This document shows, one piece after another, positions 16,369-25,386 of a stretch of DNA of 64,000 nucleotides. The DNA comes from Haloterrigena alkaliphila (lineage in GTDB: Archaea > Halobacteriota > Halobacteria > Halobacteriales > Natrialbaceae). The stretch is taken from assembly GCF_017352155.2 (NCBI RefSeq), contig NZ_CP071462.1:930001-994000 (forward strand). Direction: 5' to 3'. The notes beneath the pieces were generated by a model, which had not been told where the DNA came from, made no database searches, and saw nothing but the letters and a program-made list of their open reading frames with translations. Both the position numbers and the translations under genes were made by a program. The stretch's first letter is position 1. The number at the start of each line of letters is the position of its first letter.

Positions 16369-17898
16369 TCAGAGATACCCCAGATCGGCCAGCCGCTCCT
16401 TCGTCCCCTCGCGCATCTCGACCTCGCCGCTGGCGCCGGCGTCCTCGAGCGGGTCGAACTGCGCCTCGAGGCGCCGCCGCATCGCCCGCACCTGATCTGG
16501 TTCCTGTTCGGAGAGATCGTCGCGCTCGAGCGGGTCGGTGTCGACGCGGTGGAGCCGTTCGGTGCCGTCGTCGGCGCGGACGTACTTGTATTCGGTCGTC
16601 CGGACGGCCCGAAGCCGTCGGTCGTACTCGCGGACGCGGTCGGGAATCTCGCCGAAGCGGTCCTCGAGGCGCTCGATGGAGGGCTGTGGCGCGACGTACT
16701 CGGCGAAGACCGCGTCCCGGGCATCGTCGATCGAGTCGGGGTGAAACGAGCGACTGGACCACTGGTCGCGCAGTTCGGGGTCGTCGACGCCGGCGGTCTC
16801 GAGCAGCGTGGCGGGGAGGTCGAGCAACTGGACGAAGTCGGTCCGCCGGCCGCCGTCGGTGAAGGGGCCGCCGTGGCAGACGAGGGGGACGTCGATCAGG
16901 GTGTCGTAGAGGTTGTACTGGTGGCCGAAGAAGCCGTGTTCGCCGATGTGCTCGCCGTGGTCGCCACAGACGACGAACAGGGTGTCCTCCCACTCGCCGG
17001 CGTCCTCCAGGGCCGACCGAAGCCGGGCGAGTTGGTCGTCCACGTAGGCGAGTTCGGCCCGATAGAGCCCGCGAAGCATGGCGAACTCCCGATCGGTGAG
17101 TCGGTAGTCCTCGCAGTCGTAGGCGCGGGGATCCTGTCGCACGGCGGTCGCCTCCTCGTAGCTCGCCCCCTCGGGCAGGAACTCCTCGGCGTAGGCCTTC
17201 GGCGGGTCGTACTCGACGTGGGGTTCGATGAAGTTACAGAACAGGAAGAACGGATCGTCGCCGTCGCGGTCGGCGAGCCAGTTTCGGATCCAGGTCGTCG
17301 AGCGGTCGGCGCCGTCGTCGCCCGCGGGCTGGAACACCTCGCTGTAGAGGATGTTCGCCGCGTTGACCGCCGGATTCCCGTCGAAAATTCGGTTGCGGGT
17401 AGCCTGGAGTTTCTCCCGGAAGTCCTCCCCGCGAACGACGGCGCCCATGTCCGCATCGGACTGGATGTACTGCCACCCCTTCCGCAGGTCGTCGAAGCCC
17501 CGATCGAAGCCGAACTCCTCGGTGATCCACGTGTTGTTCGAGACGCCGATCGTCTCGTAGCCGGAGTCGGCGAACGACTCCGTGAGGGTCCGCAACCCGT
17601 CGTCGAGGTAGGTGTGTCCGCCGTGGGTCCCGTGCTCGGAGGGGTAGGTCCCGGTGAACATCGAGGCGTGAGAAGGAAGCGTCCAGGGAGCGGTCGCGAA
17701 CGCGTTGTCGAAGCGGGTTCCGTCGGCCGCGAGGCGGTGTAGATTCGGCGTCGTCGCCGGCCCCGTGCTCGTCGCCCGCGCGGTATCGAGGACGACGAGC
17801 ACGACGTTCCGCACGGTGGAGTGTGACTCCGGATCACGTCCGTTAGCCGACACTGCGTCGACGTCTGATGAATCGGATGAATCGACTGACTCGGCCAT
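16369..17898 (-). CDS. Sulfatase/alkaline-phosphatase superfamily hydrolase with Thr nucleophile
   Basis: A 509-residue metal-dependent hydrolase. Seen: the first metal site VVLVVLDTARA, the nucleophile region APWTLPSHASMFTGTYPSEH where the sulfatase formylglycine Cys is replaced by Thr (W-T-L-P-S-H), and the second metal site VCGDHGEHIGEHGFFGH. A Thr there is typical of phosphodiesterase/phosphotransferase members, so this is probably not an arylsulfatase. The first 30 residues are Ser/Asp-rich. It is divergent from a second superfamily member 165 bases away. The substrate is unknown; sugar or lipid phosphate head groups are possible. Confidence 0.82.
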   Translation of the reverse strand: MAESVDSSDSSDVDAVSANGRDPESHSTVRNVVLVVLDTARATSTGPATTPNLHRLAADGTRFDNAFATAPWTLPSHASMFTGTYPSEHGTHGGHTYLDDGLRTLTESFADSGYETIGVSNNTWITEEFGFDRGFDDLRKGWQYIQSDADMGAVVRGEDFREKLQATRNRIFDGNPAVNAANILYSEVFQPAGDDGADRSTTWIRNWLADRDGDDPFFLFCNFIEPHVEYDPPKAYAEEFLPEGASYEEATAVRQDPRAYDCEDYRLTDREFAMLRGLYRAELAYVDDQLARLRSALEDAGEWEDTLFVVCGDHGEHIGEHGFFGHQYNLYDTLIDVPLVCHGGPFTDGGRRTDFVQLLDLPATLLETAGVDDPELRDQWSSRSFHPDSIDDARDAVFAEYVAPQPSIERLEDRFGEIPDRVREYDRRLRAVRTTEYKYVRADDGTERLHRVDTDPLERDDLSEQEPDQVRAMRRRLEAQFDPLEDAGASGEVEMREGTKERLADLGYL

Positions 17899-18063
17899 GG
17901 TGACGCGTACTCCGCCCCTCGGAGGGAAGGTCACCCGCCCGGAGTATGCAGGTGGTTCACGATATCGAAACGTGCCCGAAACGTCGATACTCACCGCTGA
18001 GAGAGGCTCTTTCCGATGGTCGGGTCCGAATCCTTACTCCGCTCGTCGACGTAGACGGCGTTC

Positions 18064-19488
18064 ATGCCGCCACACATCGTCCTGGTCCACTGCCACGATC
18101 TGGGGACGTACGTGGGGTGTTACGGCGCCGGCGTCGAGACGCCCCGGATCGACGCCCTCGCGGGAGCGGGCGTCCGGTTCGATCGCCACTTCGTGACGGC
18201 CCCGCAGTGTTCGCCGAGTCGCTCGAGTCTCGTGACCGGGCGTCACCCCCACCAGAACGGAATGCTCGGACTCGCCCACGGCAACTGGGAGGTCGGCCCC
18301 CACGAGCGGTTCCTGCCCGAGTTGCTCGGCGAGGCCGGCTACGAGACCCACCGCTTCGGGCTCCAGCACGTCACCGAGTACCCCGAGCGACTCGGCTACG
18401 ATCGGACGCACAACGAGGAGTCCCTGACGAGCGAGACCCCGACGTCGGTCCACGAGGGCGCCCGCGCACGCACCGTCGCCGACGACGTCGCGGGGTGGCT
18501 CGAGGCGGGCGACCACGACGACCCGTTCTTCGCGTCGATCGGCTTCTTCGAACTCCATCGCATCGCGGTGGACGGCGGGTTCAGCTTCGAGGGCGAGCGC
18601 TACGACGCCCCCGATCCCGATACGGTCGAGCCCCTCGAGTTCCTCCCCGATCGGCCCGGCACCCGGTCGGACATCGCCGGCATGAACGGGATGGTTCGCG
18701 CGATCGACGACGGCGTCGGGACGATCGTCGACGCCCTCGAGAACGCGGGCCTCGCCGAGGACACCCTCCTCGTTTTCACGACCGAACACGGGCTGGCGAT
18801 GCCCCGCGCGAAGGGGACCTGCTTCGACGCCGGGCTCGAGGCGGCGCTGCTGATGGCCCAGCCGGGCACCCTCGCATCGGGCCGAGTCGTCGACGACCTC
18901 GTGAGCAACGTCGACGTCTTCGCGACGCTGCTCGATATCGCGGACGCGTCGGTTCCCGGCGTCGACACCGACGGGGGCGATATCGCGGGACAGAGCCTCG
19001 CGCCGCTGTTGTTCGACGACAGGAAGGGCGGCGGCGCGAACGGGGCCGCCGGCACGGACGCCTACGAGCCGCGCGACCGGGTCTTCTCGGGGATGACCTG
19101 GCACGATCGATACAACCCGATCCGGTCGATCCGAACCGGCCGTTGGAAGTACGTTCGGAACTTCTGGCACCTGCCCGCGGTCTACATGACGACGGACGTC
19201 TTCTGCAGCGCGGCGGGTCGCGAAGTCCACGAGGACTACTACGGCGTACAGCGGCCCTACGAGGAACTGTACGACCTCGAGGCCGACCCGCTCGAGCGGG
19301 CGAACCTCGCGGCGGGGGCCGACCCGGACGATCCGGCCACCGAGACCGTTCGCGACGAGCTTCGAAGGGAGCTGCTCGAGTGGATGGACGCGACCGCCGA
19401 CCCGCTGCTCGAGGGGCCGGTCCTGCCGAACAACTGGGAGACGGTCCACCCGCGGCTGGAGGACGACCGCGACGACATCCGGCACTGA
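18064..19488 (+). CDS. Sulfatase with formylglycine Cys motif
   Basis: A 474-residue sulfatase. The signature C-x-P-S-R is present in APQCSPSRSSLVTGRHPHQN, whose Cys would be converted to formylglycine. The N-terminal metal site is unusual (HIVLVHCHDLGTYVGCYG) and a second metal region TTEHGLAMPRAKGT is recognisable. It would hydrolyse a sulfate ester; the substrate is not deducible. It is divergent from the Thr-type relative and is followed after 42 bases by a PfkB kinase, which suggests a sugar-handling unit, although this is inference. No signal peptide is visible, so the protein appears cytoplasmic. Confidence 0.85.
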   Translation: MPPHIVLVHCHDLGTYVGCYGAGVETPRIDALAGAGVRFDRHFVTAPQCSPSRSSLVTGRHPHQNGMLGLAHGNWEVGPHERFLPELLGEAGYETHRFGLQHVTEYPERLGYDRTHNEESLTSETPTSVHEGARARTVADDVAGWLEAGDHDDPFFASIGFFELHRIAVDGGFSFEGERYDAPDPDTVEPLEFLPDRPGTRSDIAGMNGMVRAIDDGVGTIVDALENAGLAEDTLLVFTTEHGLAMPRAKGTCFDAGLEAALLMAQPGTLASGRVVDDLVSNVDVFATLLDIADASVPGVDTDGGDIAGQSLAPLLFDDRKGGGANGAAGTDAYEPRDRVFSGMTWHDRYNPIRSIRTGRWKYVRNFWHLPAVYMTTDVFCSAAGREVHEDYYGVQRPYEELYDLEADPLERANLAAGADPDDPATETVRDELRRELLEWMDATADPLLEGPVLPNNWETVHPRLEDDRDDIRH

Positions 19489-19530
19489 TCCCGACCGATA
19501 TTTCTCCCTCGCGGACGAATCCGTCACCGA

Positions 19531-20526
19531 ATGCCCGACGTCGTGAGTCTCGGCAGCGTCAACGTCGACCGAACGTGGTACCTCCCCGCCGAGCGGATCC
19601 GCGACCTCGAGGCGCGCTCCTACTGGTTTCCGGCGGCCGGAGAGACCGTCCGCGTCGAGGGGAGCCCCGACCTCCCCGCCGGCGTCCTCGAGGACGCCCG
19701 CTACCGAACCGCCGTCGGCGGCAAGGGGTCGAATCAGGCGGTGGCTGCGGCTCGAGCGGGAGCCGACGCCGCGTTTCTCGGCTGCGTCGGGCGCGACGAG
19801 GCCGAGTACGGCGTCCGCGAGACGCTCGCCGAGCGCGGGGTCGCCGTCGACGACGCGGCGACCGTCGACCGCGAGACGGGGAAGGCCTACGTCTTCGTCG
19901 ACGACGGCGGGGAGTCGTGGATCGCGATCGTCGGCGGCGCCAACGACGCGGTCGACGAGGGGTACGTCGATCGGGTCCTCGAGCGGATTCGGGCCGCCGA
20001 CGCGCTCCTCCTCCAGAACGAGATTCCGGTCGCGACGACGGACGCCGTGCTCGAGCGCCTCGAGGCCCGCGGGAGCGGGGCCGAGCGCCCGACGGTGGTC
20101 ATCAATCCGGCTCCGGCCGACGGTGCGGCACCGCTGCTCGCTCGGTCGGCCGTCGACGTCGTGGTGGTCAACGAGGCCGAGTACGCGGCGCTCGAGAGTT
20201 GCCTCGCCGACATCGAGGCGACGGTCGTCCGAACGCGCGGTCCCGACGACGTGCTCGTCGAGAACGCAGGCGGAGTCACAGGTCGGGTCACGCCGCCGAC
20301 CGTCGACGCGGTCGACGCGACCGGCGCGGGCGACGCCTTCTGTGGCTACCTCGCGACGCTGCTCGGCGATGGTGAGGGGCTCGAGCGGGCCGTCGAGGTC
20401 GCGACCGTGGCCGGATCGCTTACAACTGAGACCGAAGGCGTTCAGGGGGCGATACCCGATCGCGAGGCGGTCGAACGGGCGCGTTCGCTCGATTTCGAAC
20501 CCGGTGACTGCGAGACTGATGAGTAG
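19531..20526 (+). CDS. PfkB-family sugar/nucleoside kinase
   Basis: A 331-residue ribokinase-like enzyme transferring the ATP gamma-phosphate to a sugar or nucleoside. Signature 1 is TAVGGKGSNQAVAAARAGAD and signature 2, with the catalytic Asp, is VDAVDATGAGDAFCGYLATL. VVVNEAEYAAL and VVRTRGPDDVLV complete the core. An insertion (residues about 20-45, WYFPAAGET region) is atypical in length. The nearby nucleoside hydrolase (21080-22039, opposite strand) makes ribose or a nucleoside a plausible substrate, but the sequence cannot decide this. Confidence 0.85.
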   Translation: MPDVVSLGSVNVDRTWYLPAERIRDLEARSYWFPAAGETVRVEGSPDLPAGVLEDARYRTAVGGKGSNQAVAAARAGADAAFLGCVGRDEAEYGVRETLAERGVAVDDAATVDRETGKAYVFVDDGGESWIAIVGGANDAVDEGYVDRVLERIRAADALLLQNEIPVATTDAVLERLEARGSGAERPTVVINPAPADGAAPLLARSAVDVVVVNEAEYAALESCLADIEATVVRTRGPDDVLVENAGGVTGRVTPPTVDAVDATGAGDAFCGYLATLLGDGEGLERAVEVATVAGSLTTETEGVQGAIPDREAVERARSLDFEPGDCETDE

Positions 20527-20637
20527 TTCTCGCAACGTCCCGTCGACCTCGATCGCCAACCCGCGACGGCGTGCTGTCGATATCTTCGCCGGTCAGCAGC
20601 ACGGCGCCCGCATCGCTCGAGAGGCGATTGGCATTCG

Positions 20638-20788
20638 GTGGCGCGCGCTGGCGTCCAGTCGAGTGATAGCGAGACTGGGCGTCGAAATCGTGCGAGGGAT
20701 GAGCGAGTGACCAATGGGAACGAGCGAATCGGCTGGGGAGGGTGTGGAAACCCCTGTTGCCACGATAGCAGAAGGCGGCTTTTCATCA
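20638..20788 (-). repeat. Structured dispersed element, copy 1
   Basis: About 150 bp, read on the minus strand: GATGAAAAG head, CTGCTATCGTGGCAAC, CACACCCTCCCCAGCCGATT, CGCTCATCCCTCGCACG, then a hairpin with stem CCAGTC/GACTGG (20655-20660 and 20673-20678) and 12-nt loop TCGCTATCACTC, then AGCGCGCGCCAC. Two further copies at 20853-20997 and 49228-49377 keep the blocks and loop but change the stem. Confidence 0.8.
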
Positions 20789-20852
20789 CGGATTTTCTCG
20801 AGCACGTCGGTTGAGCTACAAACGAAGTGAACAGGTGCTCGAGACGTACACA

Positions 20853-20997
20853 GATGAAAAGAAGCGTCATGCTCATTCTGGCAACGAGGAATCGCCACGT
20901 CCTCCCCAACCGATTCACACACTTCGTTCGCTCATCCCTCGCGCGGTTTTTCCGAGCAGCCTCGCTATTGCTCGGCTGCTCGACAGCGCACGCCACT
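20853..20997 (+). repeat. Structured dispersed element, copy 2
   Basis: Plus-strand copy with GATGAAAAG, CTGGCAAC, CCACGTCCTCCCCAACCGAT, CGCTCATCCCTCGCGCG, stem CGAGCAGCC/GGCTGCTCG (20953-20961 and 20974-20982) around the 12-nt loop TCGCTATTGCTC, and tail AGCGCACGCCAC. It is head-to-head with copy 1, and the 64-base spacer carries CTCGAGCAC (20797-20805) and its complement GTGCTCGAG (20835-20843). The whole stretch 20527-21079 has no gene I can support. Confidence 0.8.
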
Positions 20998-21079
20998 GCA
21001 CGCCGGTCCCTCGAGCAGCGGCGACGGAGGACAGTCACTCCGAACACCGAGTACCTCGAGAGACGCGCTCCGTCGAGAA

Positions 21080-22039
21080 TCAGTCGCTCGCGTCCGGTTC
21101 GGTCCGCTCGAGGACGCCCTCGAGCGAACCAGCAACCAGCTCCCGGTACCGCTCGTAGTCGGCGTCGACGGCGACCGTGCCGTTCGCCTCCTCCCCGGTC
21201 ACCCCGTTCTCGTCGACGACCAGCGCGCCGCGCGCGAGGTCCCCGTCTGCGCCGACGTCCATCGGATACGACCGCGTCTCGAGCACGCCCTCGTCGACCA
21301 GCCACGCCACCACGACCGCGTCGTGGATCGCGGCCGCGTCGATGCCGTAGCGCTCGAGGCGCTCGCCGTCGTAGTAGGTGAGCCACTCGTGGAGCGACCG
21401 ACCCAGCGCGGTGTCCCGGGAGAGGCCCTCGACCCGTTCGGGCGGAACGGCGGCCCGCGTCGTCACGTCGAGGCCGACGACCGTCGGCCGGCAGTCCCGA
21501 ACGACTCGCCGGGCCGCGTGCGGATCGGTGTGGAAGTTCGCCTCGGCCAGCGGCGTGACGTTGCCCGAGGCGAAGGCGGCCCCGCCCATGACGACGAGTT
21601 CGTCGAGCAGGTCGGGCAGGTCGGGCTCCATCGCGTGGGCGAGCGCGACGTTCGTCAACGGCCCGATCGGCGCGAGCGTCAAGTCGCCGTCGTGCGCGCG
21701 GGCCTGCTCGACGATGAACTGCGCCGCGTTGACGTCGACGGGTTCGGTGGCCGAACTCGGGCCCGGCAGCTCGCCGCGGATGCCGCCCTCGCCGTGGACG
21801 TGCTCGGACGTCTCGAGGTCGACCAGCAGCGGTCGGTCCGCGCCCCGCGAGACGGGAACGTCCGTCCGGTCGACCGCCTCGAGAATCGCTCGGGCGTTTC
21901 GCGTCGTGTCGTCGACCGGGGCGTTCCCGTGGACGGTCGTCAGCCCCACCACCTCGCAAGCGGCGTGCTCGAGCGCCAGCAGCAGCGCCACGGCGTCGTC
22001 GCAACCCGGATCCGTATCGATCAGCACGGGACGGCTCAT
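21080..22039 (-). CDS. Inosine-uridine-preferring nucleoside hydrolase
   Basis: A 319-residue nucleoside hydrolase that cleaves the N-glycosidic bond of ribonucleosides. The calcium-binding N-terminal motif is VLIDTDPGCDDAVALLLA, followed by GLTTVHGNAPVDDTTRNA, a central LTLAPIGPLTNVALAH block and VVMGGAAFASGNVTPLAEAN, with the later metal/substrate site IHDAVVVAW. Length matches the family. The enzyme would act in nucleoside salvage; the PfkB kinase on the other strand could take the released ribose. Confidence 0.92.
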   Translation of the reverse strand: MSRPVLIDTDPGCDDAVALLLALEHAACEVVGLTTVHGNAPVDDTTRNARAILEAVDRTDVPVSRGADRPLLVDLETSEHVHGEGGIRGELPGPSSATEPVDVNAAQFIVEQARAHDGDLTLAPIGPLTNVALAHAMEPDLPDLLDELVVMGGAAFASGNVTPLAEANFHTDPHAARRVVRDCRPTVVGLDVTTRAAVPPERVEGLSRDTALGRSLHEWLTYYDGERLERYGIDAAAIHDAVVVAWLVDEGVLETRSYPMDVGADGDLARGALVVDENGVTGEEANGTVAVDADYERYRELVAGSLEGVLERTEPDASD

Positions 22040-22182
22040 GCGGATATAGTCGGGGCTTCCGGCGGATAAGCGGCCGGATCGTGGTCGCCAATTGGGAGCG
22101 GGCGTCGCCGCTGCGGTCCGTCACCCCGTGAGCGGGGACGGGTCGACGCCCCTAACACGCTGGCCGCCCTCCCTCGAGAGAG

Positions 22183-23061
22183 ATGCCGACCCGCGCGTTC
22201 CGGATCGCCTACGACGGCACCGGCTACCACGGCTTCCAGCGCCAGCCCGACGTCCCGACCGTCGAGGACGCCCTCTTCGACGCCCTGCGCGACCTCGGGG
22301 TGTTCGCCGCGGAGGCCGACAAACCGGACGGGTACGCCGCCGCGGGACGGACCGACGCCGGCGTCTCCGCGCTCGCCCAGACCGTCGCCCTCGAGGCCCC
22401 CGACTGGCTGACCCCGCGGGCGTTCAACGCCGAACTCCCCGCGGACATTCGGGCGTGGGCCGCCGCCGACGCGCCCGCGGACTTCCACGCGACCCACGAC
22501 GCCGAGCGACGGGAGTACACGTATCACCTGTACGCGCCGACGGTCGACTCGAGTAGCCGCGACTCGAAAAGCCGCGCTTCAACCACCCGCGAAACCGCGA
22601 CCGAGAACGCCGTCGCGGACGACCGCTTCCACGCGGCCTGCGAGGCCCTCTCCGGTAGCCACGACTTCCACAACCTCACGCCGGACGACCACAACACGGA
22701 GCGCTCGCCGACTCTCGAGGCGACCCGCGAGGGAGACTTCCTCGTCGTGACCGTCACCGCCGGCGGATTCGCCCGCGAACTGGTGCGTCGGCTCGTCTCG
22801 CTCGCCCGCGAGGTCGGGACCGGCGACGCCGACCTCGAGCGAATCGATCGCGCGCTCGGCCCAGAGCCGTTGCCCGGCCACGAGGGGATCGCTCCCGCGC
22901 CGCCGGAACCGCTGGTGCTGACCGCCGTCGCGTACCCCGACCTCGCGTTCGAGACCGACGCCGACGCAGCCGCGAGCGCTCGCGAGGCCTTCCGTGCGCG
23001 GCGAATCGATCGCCGAACGGGGGCTCGAGTCGCGGGCGACTTGGCCGACGGCATTCGGTGA
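22183..23061 (+). CDS. truA: tRNA pseudouridine synthase A
   Basis: A 292-residue enzyme making pseudouridine at tRNA positions 38-40. Seen: FRIAYDGTGYHGFQRQPD, the catalytic Asp in AAGRTDAGVSALAQTVAL (about residue 60), FNAELPADIRAW, DAERREYTYHLYAP and FARELVRRLVSLAREVG. Residues about 123-146 (Ser/Arg/Thr-rich, DSSSRDSKSRASTTRE) are a low-complexity insertion absent from the core fold. It is divergent from the nucleoside hydrolase. Confidence 0.94.
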   Translation: MPTRAFRIAYDGTGYHGFQRQPDVPTVEDALFDALRDLGVFAAEADKPDGYAAAGRTDAGVSALAQTVALEAPDWLTPRAFNAELPADIRAWAAADAPADFHATHDAERREYTYHLYAPTVDSSSRDSKSRASTTRETATENAVADDRFHAACEALSGSHDFHNLTPDDHNTERSPTLEATREGDFLVVTVTAGGFARELVRRLVSLAREVGTGDADLERIDRALGPEPLPGHEGIAPAPPEPLVLTAVAYPDLAFETDADAAASAREAFRARRIDRRTGARVAGDLADGIR

Positions 23062-23128
23062 GGGGCGACTCGCGTACCGTCGACTCGCGTACCGGCGCTT
23101 TTTACGTTCGCGACCGACTGGTCGGCAC

Positions 23129-23371
23129 ATGGAACTCTCACCCGAGGAGTACGGTGCCTACTGGCGGGCGTCGATCCGCGTCGCAGCGGGTGTGATCATC
23201 GTTACCCTCGGCTCCCGGCTCGCCTCGCCGCTGCTCTCCGGGCCGACCGTCGGTGCGATCGGGCTCGGCGTCGTTCTCCTGATCCTCCTGATCCTCGCGG
23301 GGACGTACGTCGCGATGCTCGGCGTCGCTCGGGTCGTTCGGACCGCCGTCGACGCCGAGATGCGCGGGTGA
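23129..23371 (+). CDS. Two-helix small membrane protein
   Basis: An 80-residue protein, MELSPEEYGAYWRASIRVAA at its start, with two membrane segments (about 14-30 and 38-65) and a short basic tail. It lies 67 bases after truA. No family or function is recognised. Confidence 0.6.
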   Translation: MELSPEEYGAYWRASIRVAAGVIIVTLGSRLASPLLSGPTVGAIGLGVVLLILLILAGTYVAMLGVARVVRTAVDAEMRG

Positions 23372-23473
23372 AAATCCGGGGTGGCCTCGAGGCGCGTCCC
23401 CTGCTTTCGCCTCGAGCTACCTCGCAGCCGAACCGCTCCGTAACCACTCGCGACCGAACCGGCCCGTGAACAG

Positions 23474-23481
23474 AGATATAT
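23474..23481 (+). promoter_or_regulatory. TATA-like box of the NifU-like gene
   Basis: AGATATAT is 24 bases before the ATG at 23505, which supports this start and a leaderless transcript. Confidence 0.5.
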
Positions 23482-23504
23482 CCGTTCGGTCCCTGGGAAC
23501 AGGT

Positions 23505-23822
23505 ATGAGTGACTCCGCCTCGCAGTCCCCGGAAGACGCCGTCCGCGAAGCCGTGTCGCTGTTCCTCCAGCGCAACTTCCCGCAGATCCAGGCCCACGGC
23601 GGCGACTCCTCGATCACCGCCGTCGACCTCGAGGAGGGCCACGTCGAGATCAACCTGACCGGCGCCTGCAGCGGCTGTGGCGTCAGTCCGATGACGACGC
23701 AGGCGATCCAGCGGCGCCTCCCCGGCGAGGTCGACGAGATCGAGTACGTCTCGGTGACGACCGGCTTCGACGGACTCTCGGAGGGCACTTCGCGGGACAT
23801 CTCCGACGACGTCCCGTTCTAA
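23505..23822 (+). CDS. NifU C-terminal-domain iron-sulfur scaffold protein
   Basis: A 105-residue protein consisting of the NifU/Nfu C-terminal domain. The C-x2-C iron-sulfur-binding motif is GACSGCGVSPMTTQAI, preceded by the usual IQAHGGDSSITAVDLEEG. It would carry or transfer an Fe-S cluster to apoproteins such as aconitase, which is encoded elsewhere in the window. The ATG at 23505 is preferred over one upstream because of the TATA spacing. Confidence 0.9.
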   Translation: MSDSASQSPEDAVREAVSLFLQRNFPQIQAHGGDSSITAVDLEEGHVEINLTGACSGCGVSPMTTQAIQRRLPGEVDEIEYVSVTTGFDGLSEGTSRDISDDVPF

Positions 23823-23828
23823 TTCCCG

Positions 23829-25220
23829 TCAGTCCCACGAATCGGGCCAGATCTCGGCGGCGCGCATTCCCGGCTCGTACTCCTGTTCTCGCAGCCGTTC
23901 CCGCAGGTCGGCGTCGTCGATCCGGGGGATCTCGGTTCGTGTGAGTTCCCGGACCAGCAGCGCCGTCAGTATGGCGTGTTCCCGCAGGTTTCGCCGGTCG
24001 ACCTTGTCGCGCGTGTCCGCCGCTGTGTGGCCCCAGCCGCGACCGCGCTCGCCGCCCTCCGGCGGTTCGCTGTGGAGTTGCAGCGCCGGCACCCCCGCCC
24101 GCAGGAACGGCCAGTGATCGCTGAACGGGTGGGGATCGGGCTCGTGGACGACCGGCTGGCCTACCGCCGTCGTCACCGCCTCCGCCAGTTCCTCGAGCGC
24201 CGCGGAGCCGTGGGTGAGCGCCCGCAGGTTCCGGAACCGGCCGGCGCCGTCGACGTTGACCACCGCGCGGACCGACTCGAGGTCGAGGGCCGCGGCCATC
24301 GCTTCGGCGCCCAGCAGGCCGATCTCCTCGCAGCCGACGCCGGCGATCCGCACGCGACACGCGAGGTCGTCTTCGATCGCCGCGAGGATCGACGTCGCAC
24401 CGGCGACAGTCGCGATGCCGCAGCCGTTGTCGAGCGCGCCCTCCGTGATATCGTGGGCGTCGTAATGGGCGACCACGAGGACTTCGTCCTCGGTGTCCGG
24501 CCCGAGTACCCCGTGGACGTTCTGACTCGAGCCGTCGACGGTCGAGGCGTCGACGCGGAGTCGCGCACGCGCCCCCCGATCCGCGTACTCCGTCAGCCAG
24601 TCGTGGGTCTCGGCGCTGACGCCGACGCCGGGGACGGCGGCCTCGGCGTCGAACTCCAGCGCCCCCGTCGGCGGCAGTTGGCCCGGGATGTGGTTGGCGA
24701 AAACGAACGCCGCCGCGCCCGCCGCCACCGCGTGGCCGAACTTCTCCATTCGGTGGACGAACCGCTGGCCAGACGGCGTCGTGGTGCTGGCGACGGCGAT
24801 TGCCCCCTGCAGGTCGACGTCATCGAGTTCCGCGGGCGTCCCGTAGCCGACGTCGACCAGCGGCCCCTCGACGTCGCCGGCGGGCGAGTACGGCAAGGCG
24901 ATGGCCTCGAAGGAACGGGCGGGAATCTCGCGCGAATTCGGTTCGTCGGTCGATCCCGTCGTCTCGTCGCCGACCACGGCGAACTCGGTGGTGCCGCGCT
25001 CCCAGTACTGCATCGGGAACTCCTGGAACCCCACGTCCTCGAGGCCCGCGTCCGAGAGCGTCTCGCGGACGATTTCGGCCGCTCGGCGCTCGGTCGGCGA
25101 GCCGCCCATCCGGTGGGGAAGTTCGGTCAGTCGAGTCAACAGCGTCCAGGCCCGGTCGTCGGTCCAGGCGCGACCGAGGGCGCGCTCGAGTCGCTCGTCG
25201 ATGGCGATCCCCTCGTCCAT
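23829..25220 (-). CDS. M28-family zinc peptidase
   Basis: A 463-residue metallopeptidase with a PA-domain-like region (about 120-230) and an M28 catalytic core. Zinc ligands and catalytic residues appear as VVAHYDAHD, GALDNGCGIA, CEEIGLLGAEAM, VNVDGAG and PFSDHWPFLRAGVPAL. No signal peptide or transmembrane segment is visible from the chosen ATG at 25220, which argues for a cytoplasmic aminopeptidase. It is convergent with the NifU-like gene, six bases apart, and divergent from pepF. Confidence 0.88.
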   Translation of the reverse strand: MDEGIAIDERLERALGRAWTDDRAWTLLTRLTELPHRMGGSPTERRAAEIVRETLSDAGLEDVGFQEFPMQYWERGTTEFAVVGDETTGSTDEPNSREIPARSFEAIALPYSPAGDVEGPLVDVGYGTPAELDDVDLQGAIAVASTTTPSGQRFVHRMEKFGHAVAAGAAAFVFANHIPGQLPPTGALEFDAEAAVPGVGVSAETHDWLTEYADRGARARLRVDASTVDGSSQNVHGVLGPDTEDEVLVVAHYDAHDITEGALDNGCGIATVAGATSILAAIEDDLACRVRIAGVGCEEIGLLGAEAMAAALDLESVRAVVNVDGAGRFRNLRALTHGSAALEELAEAVTTAVGQPVVHEPDPHPFSDHWPFLRAGVPALQLHSEPPEGGERGRGWGHTAADTRDKVDRRNLREHAILTALLVRELTRTEIPRIDDADLRERLREQEYEPGMRAAEIWPDSWD

Positions 25221-25386
25221 GGACGCGAATTCGCACTCGAGCGGGATATTTGTCCGGGCGGCACCGCCCGGGAGCGGCGCCGCCACGCGACGCCGCGACC
25301 GGCGACAGAGCCGACGCCGGGGTCCGGTGGCCGCCGGTGAGTCGGCGTCCGACACGCTTTACCACCTTCGTTCCGAAACGCGTGCT

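Noticed and set aside
18034-20559. Very long open frame (841 codons) on the minus strand over the sulfatase and kinase genes
   Set aside because: It is the complement of two clear plus-strand genes; in GC-rich DNA with biased codon use the antisense frame stays open. Its translation has no family signal.
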